From an uncultured Parabacteroides sp. (GTDB taxonomy: Bacteria > Bacteroidota > Bacteroidia > Bacteroidales > Tannerellaceae), in the NCBI GenBank assembly GCA_900552465.1, contig URZO01000062.1, positions 1 through 26,716 on the forward strand: 26,716 nucleotides of DNA. The letters are read 5' to 3'. The notes under the pieces were generated by a model. The model had not been told where the DNA came from and did no database searches. It worked only from the letters and a program-made list of their open reading frames with translations. Shown piece by piece: positions 8,501 through 16,763 of this stretch (position 1 is its first letter; every line of letters begins with the position of its first letter). Made by a program: the position numbers and the translations under genes.

Positions 8501-8932
8501 GAGATTTTTAATGCGAATAAAATAAATACTTATCCAATGAAGTATTTTGGTGGTTCTGGAATAGTAAATGCGTCTAAAAATATTTTAAACCGTTGGACAC
8601 CTGGCAGTGGACGAAATGAGATACCTCGTCTGATCTATAATGATGCAAATGGGAATTATGCCAATAGTTCTACTTTTTATATTGAAGATGGTAGTTATAT
8701 GCGCGTAAGAAATGTGACATTGGGCTATACTATACCTAAAGATATAATTAGTATAACGCGTGTAATATCAAATTGTAGAGTTTATGTAAGCGCACAAAAT
8801 CTATTTACTCTTACTGGCTATTCAGGTTTCGATCCGGAAGTAGGTTCATCTTCACCTTTGAAAGCCGGAATAGATGATGGTGTTTATCCGGTTCCAAGAA
8901 CATTTTTATTTGGATTGAATGTTAGTTTTTAA
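5552..8932 (+). CDS. SusC-family TonB-dependent outer-membrane receptor with STN signalling domain
   Basis: This 1126-residue outer-membrane channel imports oligosaccharides with energy from TonB. A basic N-terminus is followed by a hydrophobic signal segment (residues about 19-39, ending ATTYAQ). Next comes an STN domain (about 45-115, with FYDVVSQIEKQSEFMFFYR) of the type that contacts a FecR anti-sigma. A carboxypeptidase-regulatory-like beta-sandwich follows (about 127-200, ITGVITDDKGEPIVGANV), then the EALDEVVVVGYGT segment typical of SusC proteins, and a plug with GKIPGVQI, SVRIRGIGT and PLYVVDGMP. The C-terminal beta-barrel ends in FLFGLNVSF with a terminal aromatic residue. The STN domain and the upstream sigma/FecR pair indicate that this receptor also senses its substrate. 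The partner susD starts 18 bases downstream. The gene is strongly A+T-rich compared with the sequence before 5500 and after 16700. Confidence 0.97.
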   Translation: MKKERDGSALLSLKIKRIMKITLMFILVGILQISATTYAQEHRISVSVENGTFYDVVSQIEKQSEFMFFYRSEEIDNNQRINLKAKDKLISDILNEITNNNNLTYNITGKHIIITRIKDQSKGQSLRKITGVITDDKGEPIVGANVIEKGSTNGTITNIDGNFTIDVSEGSVLLVSYVGYDTYEIKVTDKTSYNIVLKEDSEALDEVVVVGYGTMKKKELTGSVSSLKAGDIVKVASNSFTNAIQGKIPGVQITQSSGAPGAGGSVRIRGIGTTSGNDPLYVVDGMPIGGGNMSISGSGDNISGLSIINPNDIESIEVLKDAAAAAIYGARAANGVILITTKRGHEGLAKVNYSGYVGMQQLWKKPEFLNATEFATLANELFANSGMEPNPEFSNPSSLGKGTDWIDAIFRTALTQNHDLSVSGGNKNTQASLSLGFLDQDGTMIETWYKRYTGRLTVDLKANDHLKFGSTLAFTYTQAKGQQNNELRVGIFNLAQQMYPHLGLDDVIDGSTAYYTSQADNPVLRAKSIDNRMENMRVYGNAFGEVEIFKGLKFRSSIGFDMFTTKNTSWQPKVQRGHYRNLQATLTDADNRGINWLIENTLSYSGVFGDHRINALIGQTAQKNRADNLSSTGKEYINETIQVINGSKFSERTSYGSKSEYALASYLGRINYSFKDKYLLSASLRRDGSSNFGPKNKWGVFPSASIGWNISEEEFMKQIKFLYSLKLRASWGQLGNDNIGSFGYFSTIRIGNNADNYILGSGQNLIVGSSILKPGNSDLKWEASEQLNFGIDASIFNGHVTASVDYYIKKTKDMLVALPVSYEAGFQTAPSINGGTIENKGFELVLGYNGSVGDFSWGVSGNISTLSNKVTSLGVGLPIAGSSVSGYISLPATYTEVGEEVGYFKGYIVDGIYQTDDEVDLAYQPNAKAGDFKFRDVNHDGVLSDKDKVKIGSPWPNFMYGATIDLQYKDFDLSIALSGVAGNEIFNANKINTYPMKYFGGSGIVNASKNILNRWTPGSGRNEIPRLIYNDANGNYANSSTFYIEDGSYMRVRNVTLGYTIPKDIISITRVISNCRVYVSAQNLFTLTGYSGFDPEVGSSSPLKAGIDDGVYPVPRTFLFGLNVSF

Positions 8933-8950
8933 TTATAAAAAATAAACAAT

Positions 8951-10462
8951 ATGAAATCAAAAATAAGTATATATATAGTATTTGTGACAATCTTTTTGAG
9001 TTCGTGTGGGAATGACTTCTTGACATTGACTCCTAAAGATACTGTAACCGAAAGTGGCTTTTTTATTACGGAAGAGGATGCTTATTCTGCATTGGCTGGC
9101 GTATATGCAACCTTGCAAGATGAAGCTGCTTTTGCCAATGTTCGAAATGCGGCTGATATAGAATGGGCAATAACAGGTGATTTGTATGAAATGGACAGAA
9201 GTGCGAATCGAATAGAACTACATTCTTTACGCTTACCTGCCAATAATACAATATTAAGAGATGTCTATTCTCGAGCTTATATAGGAATTAGTAGAGCAAA
9301 TGTTGTTTTAGACAGGATTCCCCAAATGAATATTGATCAGTCTGTAAAAGATTTGATACTTGGTCAGGCTTTATTTATACGTGGTCTTTATTATTATAAT
9401 TTAGTTCATTTTTTTGGAGGTGTTCCTTTAGTCACGACTGAATTGACTGCTTCTGATGATTTACAAATTCCAAGAGCTACGGCGGATGAAATTTGGGATC
9501 AAGTTGAAAAAGATTTTTTGGCTGCAGCAGATATGTTACCCGAAGTTTGGGTTAATGATGCAGATTTGGGCCGGGTAACATGTACCGCCGCATGGGGATT
9601 TCTTGTAAAAGCCTACTTGTGGCGTGAGAAATGGGATGATGCAATTACTTATAGTGAGAAAATTATAAATTCAGGCAGGCATGCTTTAATTCAGACCGGA
9701 TTTAGGGATATCTTTCGTGAAGAAAATGAAAATAATGAAGAAATATTGTTTTCAACTCAGTTTAGTACTCAAACAGGGGAACAAAATAATTTGGTTGCCA
9801 GAACTGCCCCTCGTGGTGCACCTTCCATCTATACAGGCCCTTCAGCATGGAGTAATTTCGTTCCGAATCATCAGTTGGTTGATGCTTTTGAGGTAAATGA
9901 GGATAATTCTATAAAAGATGATAGGTATAGTGTCATTATGGGACCAGGTGAAATTCATCCGGAAAATGGTTATCAACTCCCTGAAGTTCCACCTGCTGGT
10001 ATGACGCGTACCGGATATATTGTTACAAAGTATTGGTATATGCCACCGGTACAAGGTTCTGGTATAAATGCTCCTATTTTAAGGTATTCAGAAGTTTTGT
10101 TGAATTACGCAGAAGCTTTGAATGAAAAAGGACAATCACAGAAGGCTATGGAGTTGGTGAATCAAATTCGGCTTAGAGCAAAGTTGGATGCAAAACCTGT
10201 TACTTTGTCTAAAAGCCAAGTTTTAGATGCTATTTTTGATGAAAGAAGATTAGAGTTTATTTGGGAACCTACAGGTTCGTTTAATGATTTAAATAGGAGG
10301 GGACGTTTCCTGGATTTCATCAAAAAGAATAGGCCTGATTATGGAGAATTGGAAGTGGATAAAAAACCATGGTTGCATACAACTCCGATTTTATTTCCGA
10401 TACCAACTGATGCTTGGACAAAAAATAAAGCATTGGAGCAAAATCCACATTATACATTCTAA
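8951..10462 (+). CDS. SusD/RagB-family surface glycan-binding lipoprotein
   Basis: This complete 503-residue SusD protein has a lipoprotein signal (MKSKISIYIVFVTIFLSSC) with the lipidated Cys at residue 19. Family landmarks are visible in order: PKDTVTESGFF near the mature N-terminus, ALFIRGLYYYNLVHFFGGVP in the conserved helical region, LRYSEVLLNYAEALNE, NQIRLRAKL, DERRLEFIWE, and a C-terminal FPIPTDAW ... NPHYTF. It should sit on the outer face of the outer membrane as the lid of the SusC channel encoded 18 bases upstream. The esterase gene follows after 15 bases, so the three are very likely co-transcribed. Sequence similarity cannot show which glycan it binds. This and the truncated SusD at the window start differ clearly, so they belong to separate PULs. 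Confidence 0.97.
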   Translation: MKSKISIYIVFVTIFLSSCGNDFLTLTPKDTVTESGFFITEEDAYSALAGVYATLQDEAAFANVRNAADIEWAITGDLYEMDRSANRIELHSLRLPANNTILRDVYSRAYIGISRANVVLDRIPQMNIDQSVKDLILGQALFIRGLYYYNLVHFFGGVPLVTTELTASDDLQIPRATADEIWDQVEKDFLAAADMLPEVWVNDADLGRVTCTAAWGFLVKAYLWREKWDDAITYSEKIINSGRHALIQTGFRDIFREENENNEEILFSTQFSTQTGEQNNLVARTAPRGAPSIYTGPSAWSNFVPNHQLVDAFEVNEDNSIKDDRYSVIMGPGEIHPENGYQLPEVPPAGMTRTGYIVTKYWYMPPVQGSGINAPILRYSEVLLNYAEALNEKGQSQKAMELVNQIRLRAKLDAKPVTLSKSQVLDAIFDERRLEFIWEPTGSFNDLNRRGRFLDFIKKNRPDYGELEVDKKPWLHTTPILFPIPTDAWTKNKALEQNPHYTF

Positions 10463-10477
10463 CTAAAAATGTAAAAG

Positions 10478-12808
10478 ATGAATCCCGTAAACTTTATATA
10501 TCAAATGGTTATCCGATATTCCCGGCAGATTGTTTGTTTTGCAATTCTTTTATTTTGCATAGGAGAAATCTTTGCTCAGTCTTCTGAAGAAAGACAGATA
10601 AAATATCTGGAAGAATCGTTACAAATTAATGAACCTAAGGACCATCGGCATGCCATAAGTTTACGGGTTTCATTACAAGATAGCACTTGGAGAGAGTGGC
10701 AGAAGAGGACAGGTGAACTACCTCCTGATTTTTCTCAAATGAAATCAGATTTATATTTACCTGAACCTTTGATGTGGCAAGGTAAAAAAATACAAACGAG
10801 GGATGAGTGGGTACAGAAATCTAATTGGATAAAAGAAGAATATCAATACTGGATAAGTGGACATCGCCCGCCGGCCCCTGATAATATCCGAGTGGAGATT
10901 CTTTCGGATCATTATGAAAATAATGTACATTTTCAGTTGATCTGTTTGTATTTTGGTCCTTCGCAACAGGCCAAGATGACATTTGAGCTTATGTTTCCAC
11001 CAGGTGAGGGGCCATTCCCTGTTTATATGACTCAGTGGAATCACCGGGGTTGGGCTGAATTGGCCTTAAAAAGAGGCTATATAGCTTGTGTATATGCAGG
11101 GAGTGATGATTTTGATGACACGGAAAGTTACCGAGGTTTATATCCTGACTATGATTTTACATGCCTGATGAGGCGTGCTTGGGGAGCATCACGAGTCATT
11201 GATTATTTAATAACCAGAAAAGAAGTTGATACTCAAAAAATCGCAATAACGGGGCATTCTAGAAATGGAAAGCAATCGTTATGGGCTGCAGCGTTTGATG
11301 AACGCATCTCTGCCGTGGTTTCGAGTAGTTGTGGAACAGGTGGAGTTACTCCTTTTCGTTTCTCCGATCCACAATATTGTACTCAAACAATTGATGATAT
11401 TTGTTCAAATGCGGCTCATTGGTTTCAACCTCGCTTGCGATTCTTTTTTGGAAGAGAAGATCGCTTGCCTGTAGAGCAAAATTTATTATTATCTTTAATC
11501 GCACCTCGTTCTTTATTGATACATTATTCAGTGATGGAGCGACAATTGAATCCTTGGGCGACAGAACAATGTTTTAAATCGATTAAAAGTGTCTTTTCAT
11601 TTTTGGGAGTTACTTCAAATATTGGAATCTTACCAAGGTTTGGAGAGCATCCGGTAGCTACTCGAGATTTAGAGAAATGTTTGGATTTTTTAGATATTCA
11701 ATTTCATCGGAAAGAAGGAAAATGGAATAATGAATGTTATTATAACTATAATTTTGAGGAATGGAAAGAAATAAATAAAAAAGCTGCAGTTTGTGATTCT
11801 GTACAACCAGAATATCTCGCGAAGCATAAAACATTTTCTTCTTTTGAGAAACAAAAGAAGAAAATACTGGAAAACCTGAAGTGGTTGTTGGGTAGAAAGC
11901 CGGTAAGTATTCGTGCTAACAATATAGGCTTTGTTCCGGAAGCAAGGATGGATTGGATAGACAATATAATAGGTCGCCCAAAGATGGAAAATGCATTTAA
12001 TTTGAAGATTGGTCCTTATTATGCTATGAATAATCATTTATCCGGTTATTTATATTGTCCTGATACCGTTTTGCATAAAGATATTCCAGTTGTGATTTAT
12101 TTACATCAATATGCTCATGCTCATGGGAGTGCTTATGGATATAGTTCATTTAATACGTCTAATAACAAAGAGTTATTTCAAAAATTGGTAGATAGTGGCT
12201 TTGCTGTTTTGTCTATAGATATGATCGGTTTTGGAACAAGATTGGAAGAGGGTTCTTTGTTTTATGAAAGATATCCAGATTGGTCTCTAATGGGACAAAT
12301 GATTGAAGATGTCATATCATGTGTTGATGCAATTGGACATTTTTCATTTTTGGATAAAAATAATGTTTTTGTGTTGGGCAATACTATAGGTGCTTCGGTC
12401 GGACTGATGTCAGCTGCATTGGATGAACGTATTTCCGGAGTTGTGGCACTTTCAGGTTTTAGCCCTTGGCGTGATAAAGAACAAAATTATTCCTTGTGTA
12501 ATTATTCGAAATATAATGGTTTCTTACCTTTATTGGGATTTTGGTCGGATAAACCATCATGTATTCCTATAGATTTTCCTGAGATTATATCTACGATAGC
12601 ACCTCGACCTGTGATGTTGATTTGCCCTACAATGGATAAATATATGAATCGTAAATTGATTAATGAGGAATTTATGAATATCGGATTATGCTATGAATTA
12701 TATGGTTTAAAAGACCATTTAGTATTTGATCAACCAAGAGAAATAAATAGACTGACCAATACGATGGTAGAAAATGTAATTTTTTTTCTCAAAAGAAATA
12801 TTCAGTAA
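10478..12808 (+). CDS. Two-domain exported esterase: CE15-like domain plus degenerate alpha/beta-hydrolase domain
   Basis: This 776-residue protein has a signal peptide (CFAILLFCIGEIFAQ, ending near residue 34) and two alpha/beta-hydrolase domains. The first (about 70-425) resembles CE15 glucuronoyl esterases, which cleave ester bonds between 4-O-methylglucuronic acid on xylan and lignin alcohols. It has GHSRNGK with nucleophile Ser261, then FFFGREDRLPVEQNLLLSL and a late His in FGEHPVATRDLEKCLDFLD. The acid region reads SVMERQLNPW, where many bacterial members have an acidic residue in place of Gln. The second domain (about 490-776) has YLHQYAHAHG near its oxyanion region. At the nucleophile elbow it has VLGNTIGAS, with Thr636 where Ser is expected, although a late Asp (PTMDKY) and His (LKDHLVF) remain. 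It may therefore be weakly active or structural. The gene sits 15 bases after susD. Confidence 0.8.
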   Translation: MNPVNFIYQMVIRYSRQIVCFAILLFCIGEIFAQSSEERQIKYLEESLQINEPKDHRHAISLRVSLQDSTWREWQKRTGELPPDFSQMKSDLYLPEPLMWQGKKIQTRDEWVQKSNWIKEEYQYWISGHRPPAPDNIRVEILSDHYENNVHFQLICLYFGPSQQAKMTFELMFPPGEGPFPVYMTQWNHRGWAELALKRGYIACVYAGSDDFDDTESYRGLYPDYDFTCLMRRAWGASRVIDYLITRKEVDTQKIAITGHSRNGKQSLWAAAFDERISAVVSSSCGTGGVTPFRFSDPQYCTQTIDDICSNAAHWFQPRLRFFFGREDRLPVEQNLLLSLIAPRSLLIHYSVMERQLNPWATEQCFKSIKSVFSFLGVTSNIGILPRFGEHPVATRDLEKCLDFLDIQFHRKEGKWNNECYYNYNFEEWKEINKKAAVCDSVQPEYLAKHKTFSSFEKQKKKILENLKWLLGRKPVSIRANNIGFVPEARMDWIDNIIGRPKMENAFNLKIGPYYAMNNHLSGYLYCPDTVLHKDIPVVIYLHQYAHAHGSAYGYSSFNTSNNKELFQKLVDSGFAVLSIDMIGFGTRLEEGSLFYERYPDWSLMGQMIEDVISCVDAIGHFSFLDKNNVFVLGNTIGASVGLMSAALDERISGVVALSGFSPWRDKEQNYSLCNYSKYNGFLPLLGFWSDKPSCIPIDFPEIISTIAPRPVMLICPTMDKYMNRKLINEEFMNIGLCYELYGLKDHLVFDQPREINRLTNTMVENVIFFLKRNIQ

Positions 12809-12823
12809 GATAAATATAATATT

Positions 12824-14173
12824 ATGACAACACGACGCGATTTTATAAAAAAAGTAACAGCAAGTACTGCTGCATTATCTTTTGGAGGTGTTTTAGAAGG
12901 CTTTAGTGCAAAAAGTTACAATAATATTGTTGGGGCGAATGAACGAATTAAAGTTGGTGCTATAGGAGTTAATTCGAGAGGGCAGGCTTTGGCATGTAAT
13001 TTCGCGAAACAAAAAAATTGTGAGGTGATAGGCATATGTGATGTTGATTCCCGTGCTTTGCAGAAATGTAAGGGAGCTGTTCTTAAGATAAAAGAAAATG
13101 GAATTGAGGAATATAGGGATTTACGTATCATGTTGGAAAATAATAATATTGATGCAGTCCTCATAGCAACGCCCGATCATTGGCATGCACCTGCTGCGCT
13201 GTTAGCGGCTAAGGCTGGAAAGCATGTATATTTGGAAAAACCTTGCAGCCATTCTCCGGAAGAAGGAGAAATATTGATTAAGGGTGCCCAAAAGTATAAT
13301 TGTGTCATGCAAATGGGAAACCAACGTCGTTCTTGGCCGAATGTGGTAGAAGCGATAGAAGAATTAAAAAATGGCATTATCGGGAATGTCTATTTCGGTA
13401 AAAGCTGGTATACGAACAATAGGCCGTCGATCGGTATAGGGAAGGAAGTTCCTGTACCGGAATGGCTGGATTGGGATTTATGGCAAGGACCGGCTCCACA
13501 TGTTGTTTATAAGGATAATATCCATCCTTATAACTGGCATTGGTTCTGGAGATGGGGAACCGGAGAAGCTTTGAATAATGGCACTCATATGGTTGATATA
13601 CTTCGGTGGGGTATGGGATTGGAATACCCCACTATGGTAACTTCTGTCGGTGGGCGATATCGCTATAAGGATGATTGGGAAACTCCTGATACGCAGGTTA
13701 TAAGTTATGAATTTGGCGATGGAAAGATGATGACTTGGGAAGGGAGAAGTTGCAATAGTCAGAATATCGAAGGGAGTTCTGTCGGAGCTATGTTCTATGG
13801 TGATAATGGAAGTTTGTTAATTACGGGTTCTAATGCATATACGGTTTATGATCTGAAAAATAAAATTGTCAAGGATGTTCAAAGTAATATTGCAATTGAT
13901 CCCCGTAATTTGATGAATCCGGCAGAACAGTTGGATGCATTGCATATTCAGAATTTCTTTAATGCGATTCGGAAATCGGAACCCTTACATTCGGATATTG
14001 CTTCCGGACATAAAAGCACATTGTTGGTTCAATTAGGGAATATTGCTCAACGAGTAGGACATTCCTTAAAAATCGATGACCAGAATGGACGTATTATGTA
14101 TGATAATGATGCCATGAAATATTGGTCGAGATCGTATGAACCTGGATGGGAAATGAAACTTATTATTGAATAA
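12824..14173 (+). CDS. Tat-exported Gfo/Idh/MocA-family oxidoreductase (first of three)
   Basis: This 449-residue protein has a twin-arginine signal (TTRRDFIKKVTASTAALSFG), so it is expected to fold with its nicotinamide cofactor in the cytoplasm and then cross the inner membrane. The Rossmann domain has a variant glycine motif (GVNSRG, residues 48-53). It also has ATPDHWHAP and the conserved EKP triad (138-140), whose Lys is the usual catalytic lysine of the family. The C-terminal alpha/beta domain contains HPYNWHWFWRWGTGEALNNG and THMVDILRWG (His255), typical of exported Bacteroidetes members related to GH109-like enzymes. Members oxidize or reduce sugar hydroxyls, and some use NAD to cleave glycosides. 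It begins 15 bases after the esterase gene and belongs to the PUL operon. The fold is certain; the reaction is not. Confidence 0.9.
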   Translation: MTTRRDFIKKVTASTAALSFGGVLEGFSAKSYNNIVGANERIKVGAIGVNSRGQALACNFAKQKNCEVIGICDVDSRALQKCKGAVLKIKENGIEEYRDLRIMLENNNIDAVLIATPDHWHAPAALLAAKAGKHVYLEKPCSHSPEEGEILIKGAQKYNCVMQMGNQRRSWPNVVEAIEELKNGIIGNVYFGKSWYTNNRPSIGIGKEVPVPEWLDWDLWQGPAPHVVYKDNIHPYNWHWFWRWGTGEALNNGTHMVDILRWGMGLEYPTMVTSVGGRYRYKDDWETPDTQVISYEFGDGKMMTWEGRSCNSQNIEGSSVGAMFYGDNGSLLITGSNAYTVYDLKNKIVKDVQSNIAIDPRNLMNPAEQLDALHIQNFFNAIRKSEPLHSDIASGHKSTLLVQLGNIAQRVGHSLKIDDQNGRIMYDNDAMKYWSRSYEPGWEMKLIIE

Positions 14174-14198
14174 AAGTATAAGATAGAAGTATGACGAT

Positions 14199-15206
14199 AT
14201 GAAAAGTAAAATTTTAGTCACGATCTGTTTGATGTGCATTGCTTTATTTACAATGCAGGCACAAGATGTTATAAAAGTTGGTATTATAGGTCTGGATACA
14301 TCTCATTCACCCGCATTTATCGGGTTGCTCAATAGCAAAGACCCTAAGCCTGAACATCAAGGGTTCAGAGTTGTTGCTGCTTATCCATATGGTTCAAGGA
14401 CTATAGAAAATAGCTTTAAACGTATTCCTGAATATACCGAGAAAGCCAGGCAGAATGGCGTAGAGATAGTATCTTCTATAGCAGAACTGCTGGAAAAAGT
14501 GGATTGTGTGATGTTAGAGACTAATGATGGTAATTTGCATTTAGAACAAGCAGCCGAGGTATTAAAAAGCAAGAAACCAATGTTTATTGATAAACCTGTA
14601 GCTGCTGATCTGGTTGATGCGATAGCAATATTTAGATTGGCAGATCGATATAATGTCCCGGTTTTCTCTTCTTCCGCTTTGCGTTTTGTCCCTAAAAATG
14701 TAGAGTTAAGAAACGGGAAGTATGGCAAAGTATTGGGGGCGGATTGTTATTCTCCGGCTCCGAACGAACCCTCACATCCTGATTTTTCTTGGTATGGTAT
14801 TCATGGTGTGGAGATTCTATATACTATTATGGGAACTGGTTGCAAAGAAGTTGCTCGTATGTCTTCGGAAGGAACAGATGTTGTAACCGGACTTTGGGAA
14901 GATGGACGAATCGGCACTTTCAGAGGTAATCGGACAGGTAAACATATTTATGGTGGTACTGCCATTTGTGATTCCGGAGCAGTGATTGCCGGCGGGTATG
15001 AAGGCTACGCTTGTTTATTGACTGAAATTTTGAAATTCTTTAAAACGAGAATTGTTCCAGTAAGTGAAGCTGAGACTCTTGAACTTTTTACATTCATGGC
15101 CGCTTCTAATGAGAGCAAACGGTTAGGGGGTAAACCTGTTTCTATGAAGTCGACATTTGAGAAAGCAGAGAAGCAAGCACAAAAGAAACTGAATAAGTTG
15201 AAATAA
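14199..15206 (+). CDS. Sec-exported Gfo/Idh/MocA-like protein with atypical cofactor loop (second of three)
   Basis: This 335-residue Gfo/Idh-fold protein has a Sec-type signal peptide (KSKILVTICLMCIALFTMQA, cleavage near AQ) and no twin arginine. The first beta-strand reads VIKVGIIGLDTSHSPAF, so the usual GxGxxG cofactor loop is absent. The later motif is DKP (residues 131-133) rather than EKP, keeping the Lys. SWYGIHGVEILYTIMG is the counterpart of the catalytic-domain His helix. The protein is shorter than its two neighbours. It could be an oxidoreductase with unusual cofactor binding, or a partner without independent redox activity. It starts 25 bases after the preceding gene and shares its A+T-rich composition, which supports one operon. 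The fold assignment is reliable; function is open. Confidence 0.82.
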   Translation: MKSKILVTICLMCIALFTMQAQDVIKVGIIGLDTSHSPAFIGLLNSKDPKPEHQGFRVVAAYPYGSRTIENSFKRIPEYTEKARQNGVEIVSSIAELLEKVDCVMLETNDGNLHLEQAAEVLKSKKPMFIDKPVAADLVDAIAIFRLADRYNVPVFSSSALRFVPKNVELRNGKYGKVLGADCYSPAPNEPSHPDFSWYGIHGVEILYTIMGTGCKEVARMSSEGTDVVTGLWEDGRIGTFRGNRTGKHIYGGTAICDSGAVIAGGYEGYACLLTEILKFFKTRIVPVSEAETLELFTFMAASNESKRLGGKPVSMKSTFEKAEKQAQKKLNKLK

Positions 15207-15267
15207 AGGATTTTGAATCTGGATACGAGGATTGTAATGACTTTAAATCTTATAAAACTAATAGCCT

Positions 15268-16632
15268 ATGTCATCTAATATAATGTCAACAAGACGTGGT
15301 TTCTTATCTGGTATGGTAAGTCTTGGTTTGGGGAGTACTTTCAGTACCGGTATGCTGTTGAGTTCCTGTTCGGACGGGGAAAAACAAACTCCGTTACATC
15401 CGATAAATGAATTGTATATACCGGATCTTCCTGATAAAGCAATAGATGGGAAACCTATAAAAGCCGCTTTAATAGGATGTGGAGGAAGAGGTATTGGAGC
15501 CGCATTCAATTTTTTAGATGCGGGTAACGATGTGTCGGTTGTTGCATTGGCTGATTTATTTCCAGATAAATTAGAGGCTGGGCGCCAACGATTGGAGCAA
15601 GGAAAAAATGTTGACATTTCAGACGAAATGTGTTTTACCGGATTTGATGCATATAAAAGAGTGTGTGAGCTACCGGTTGATCTTGTTTTGATCGCGTCTC
15701 CTAATTGTTTTCATCCGGAACAAATGAAATATGCAGTTGAGCACGGTAAACATGTTTTTGTTGAAAAACCGGCAGCTATTGATTCTGCCGGTTATCGTTC
15801 TTTTTTGGCTGCATCGAAGCAGGCTGTGAATGTCGGTTTAAGTGTTTTACCTGGAACTCAGTACCGTTTTGACAGGAGGTTTGTTTCATCTTATCGAAAA
15901 GTGCAGGAAGGACTGATTGGAAATATAGTTTCCGGATATGTCTACTATCATACAGGGCGCGATCAGTATATTGTTCGCCGACCGGAATGGACAGATATGG
16001 AATATATGATTAGAGGGCATTTCAATTGGAGTTGGGTTAATGGAGATCAAGTCAGTAATATGCTGATACATTGGATTGATGTGTTCAATTGGTTTTCTCA
16101 CCTTAAGCCATTGAATGTGTTAGGATATGGTTCCCGGATTCGTAAAAATATAGGAAATGTATATGATAATTTCAGTATGCATTTTGAATATGAAAGAGGT
16201 GTAACTGTAGAAGGGATGGTTCGCAGGATCGATGGATGCGATAATGGGGCGGGTGCGATAATTCATGGTGAGAAAGGATCGTGGCATAGTAGTGATTTTT
16301 CTATTCGTGATCGAAGTGGAGATATTATCTGGCAGTATGATGAAGAGGCTGCAAAAAGTGAATTTAAGGTTCATGACATGTATACTCTTGAGCACATTGT
16401 ATTAATCAATCATATACGTAAAGGTGAAGTTTTAAAAGTTGCAGAATCAGTGGCGGTGTCTGCTTTGGCCGCAGTGATGGCCCGGGAGTCTGCTTATACG
16501 GGAAAAGTCTGTACCTGGGATCAAATGATTGCTTCGGATTTGAATGTCCTGCCCGAAGATATGGCATTGGTTAATGTTGATTTGAAACAATTTGAAGTTC
16601 CTTTGGCAGGAGCTCCTTTCATCATCGATTAG
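15268..16632 (+). CDS. Gfo/Idh/MocA oxidoreductase, probable Tat lipoprotein (third of three)
   Basis: This 454-residue protein begins with STRRGFLSGMVSLGLGS, a twin-arginine signal. A lipobox (LLSSC) follows with Cys34, so it is probably a membrane-anchored Tat lipoprotein. A second ATG at 15283 (residue 6) would still keep the twin arginine, so the exact start is open. The Rossmann domain has a full GCGGRG motif (70-75), IASPNCFHPE and EKP (166-168). HFNWSWVNGDQVSNMLIHWI in the second domain carries the expected His. It is the last gene of the A+T-rich block, 61 bases after its neighbour. The bases just upstream carry a shared leader motif also found before susC. An NAD(P)-dependent sugar oxidoreductase or an NAD-dependent glycosidase are the two likely roles. 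Confidence 0.88.
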   Translation: MSSNIMSTRRGFLSGMVSLGLGSTFSTGMLLSSCSDGEKQTPLHPINELYIPDLPDKAIDGKPIKAALIGCGGRGIGAAFNFLDAGNDVSVVALADLFPDKLEAGRQRLEQGKNVDISDEMCFTGFDAYKRVCELPVDLVLIASPNCFHPEQMKYAVEHGKHVFVEKPAAIDSAGYRSFLAASKQAVNVGLSVLPGTQYRFDRRFVSSYRKVQEGLIGNIVSGYVYYHTGRDQYIVRRPEWTDMEYMIRGHFNWSWVNGDQVSNMLIHWIDVFNWFSHLKPLNVLGYGSRIRKNIGNVYDNFSMHFEYERGVTVEGMVRRIDGCDNGAGAIIHGEKGSWHSSDFSIRDRSGDIIWQYDEEAAKSEFKVHDMYTLEHIVLINHIRKGEVLKVAESVAVSALAAVMARESAYTGKVCTWDQMIASDLNVLPEDMALVNVDLKQFEVPLAGAPFIID

Positions 16633-16710
16633 TCGCTAACGAAAATAGTCTGTTCTTTTGAGTATTATTTCTTTTTGCCCCGGTTTATAGGTGTATTTAG
16701 TTTTTTTCGT

Positions 16711-16718
16711 TACATTAG
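16711..16718 (+). promoter_or_regulatory. Possible Bacteroidetes -7 element before the esterase unit
   Basis: TACATTAG followed by CACC resembles the Bacteroidetes -7 consensus TAnnTTTG with one mismatch. It lies 45 bases before the esterase start in the 131-base gap that separates the A+T-rich block from the G+C-richer genes. No convincing -33 element was found. Confidence 0.35.
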
Positions 16719-16763
16719 CACCTGTTTTTAATGACTTGGTTGGGATAAAGAAAATAATACCTT

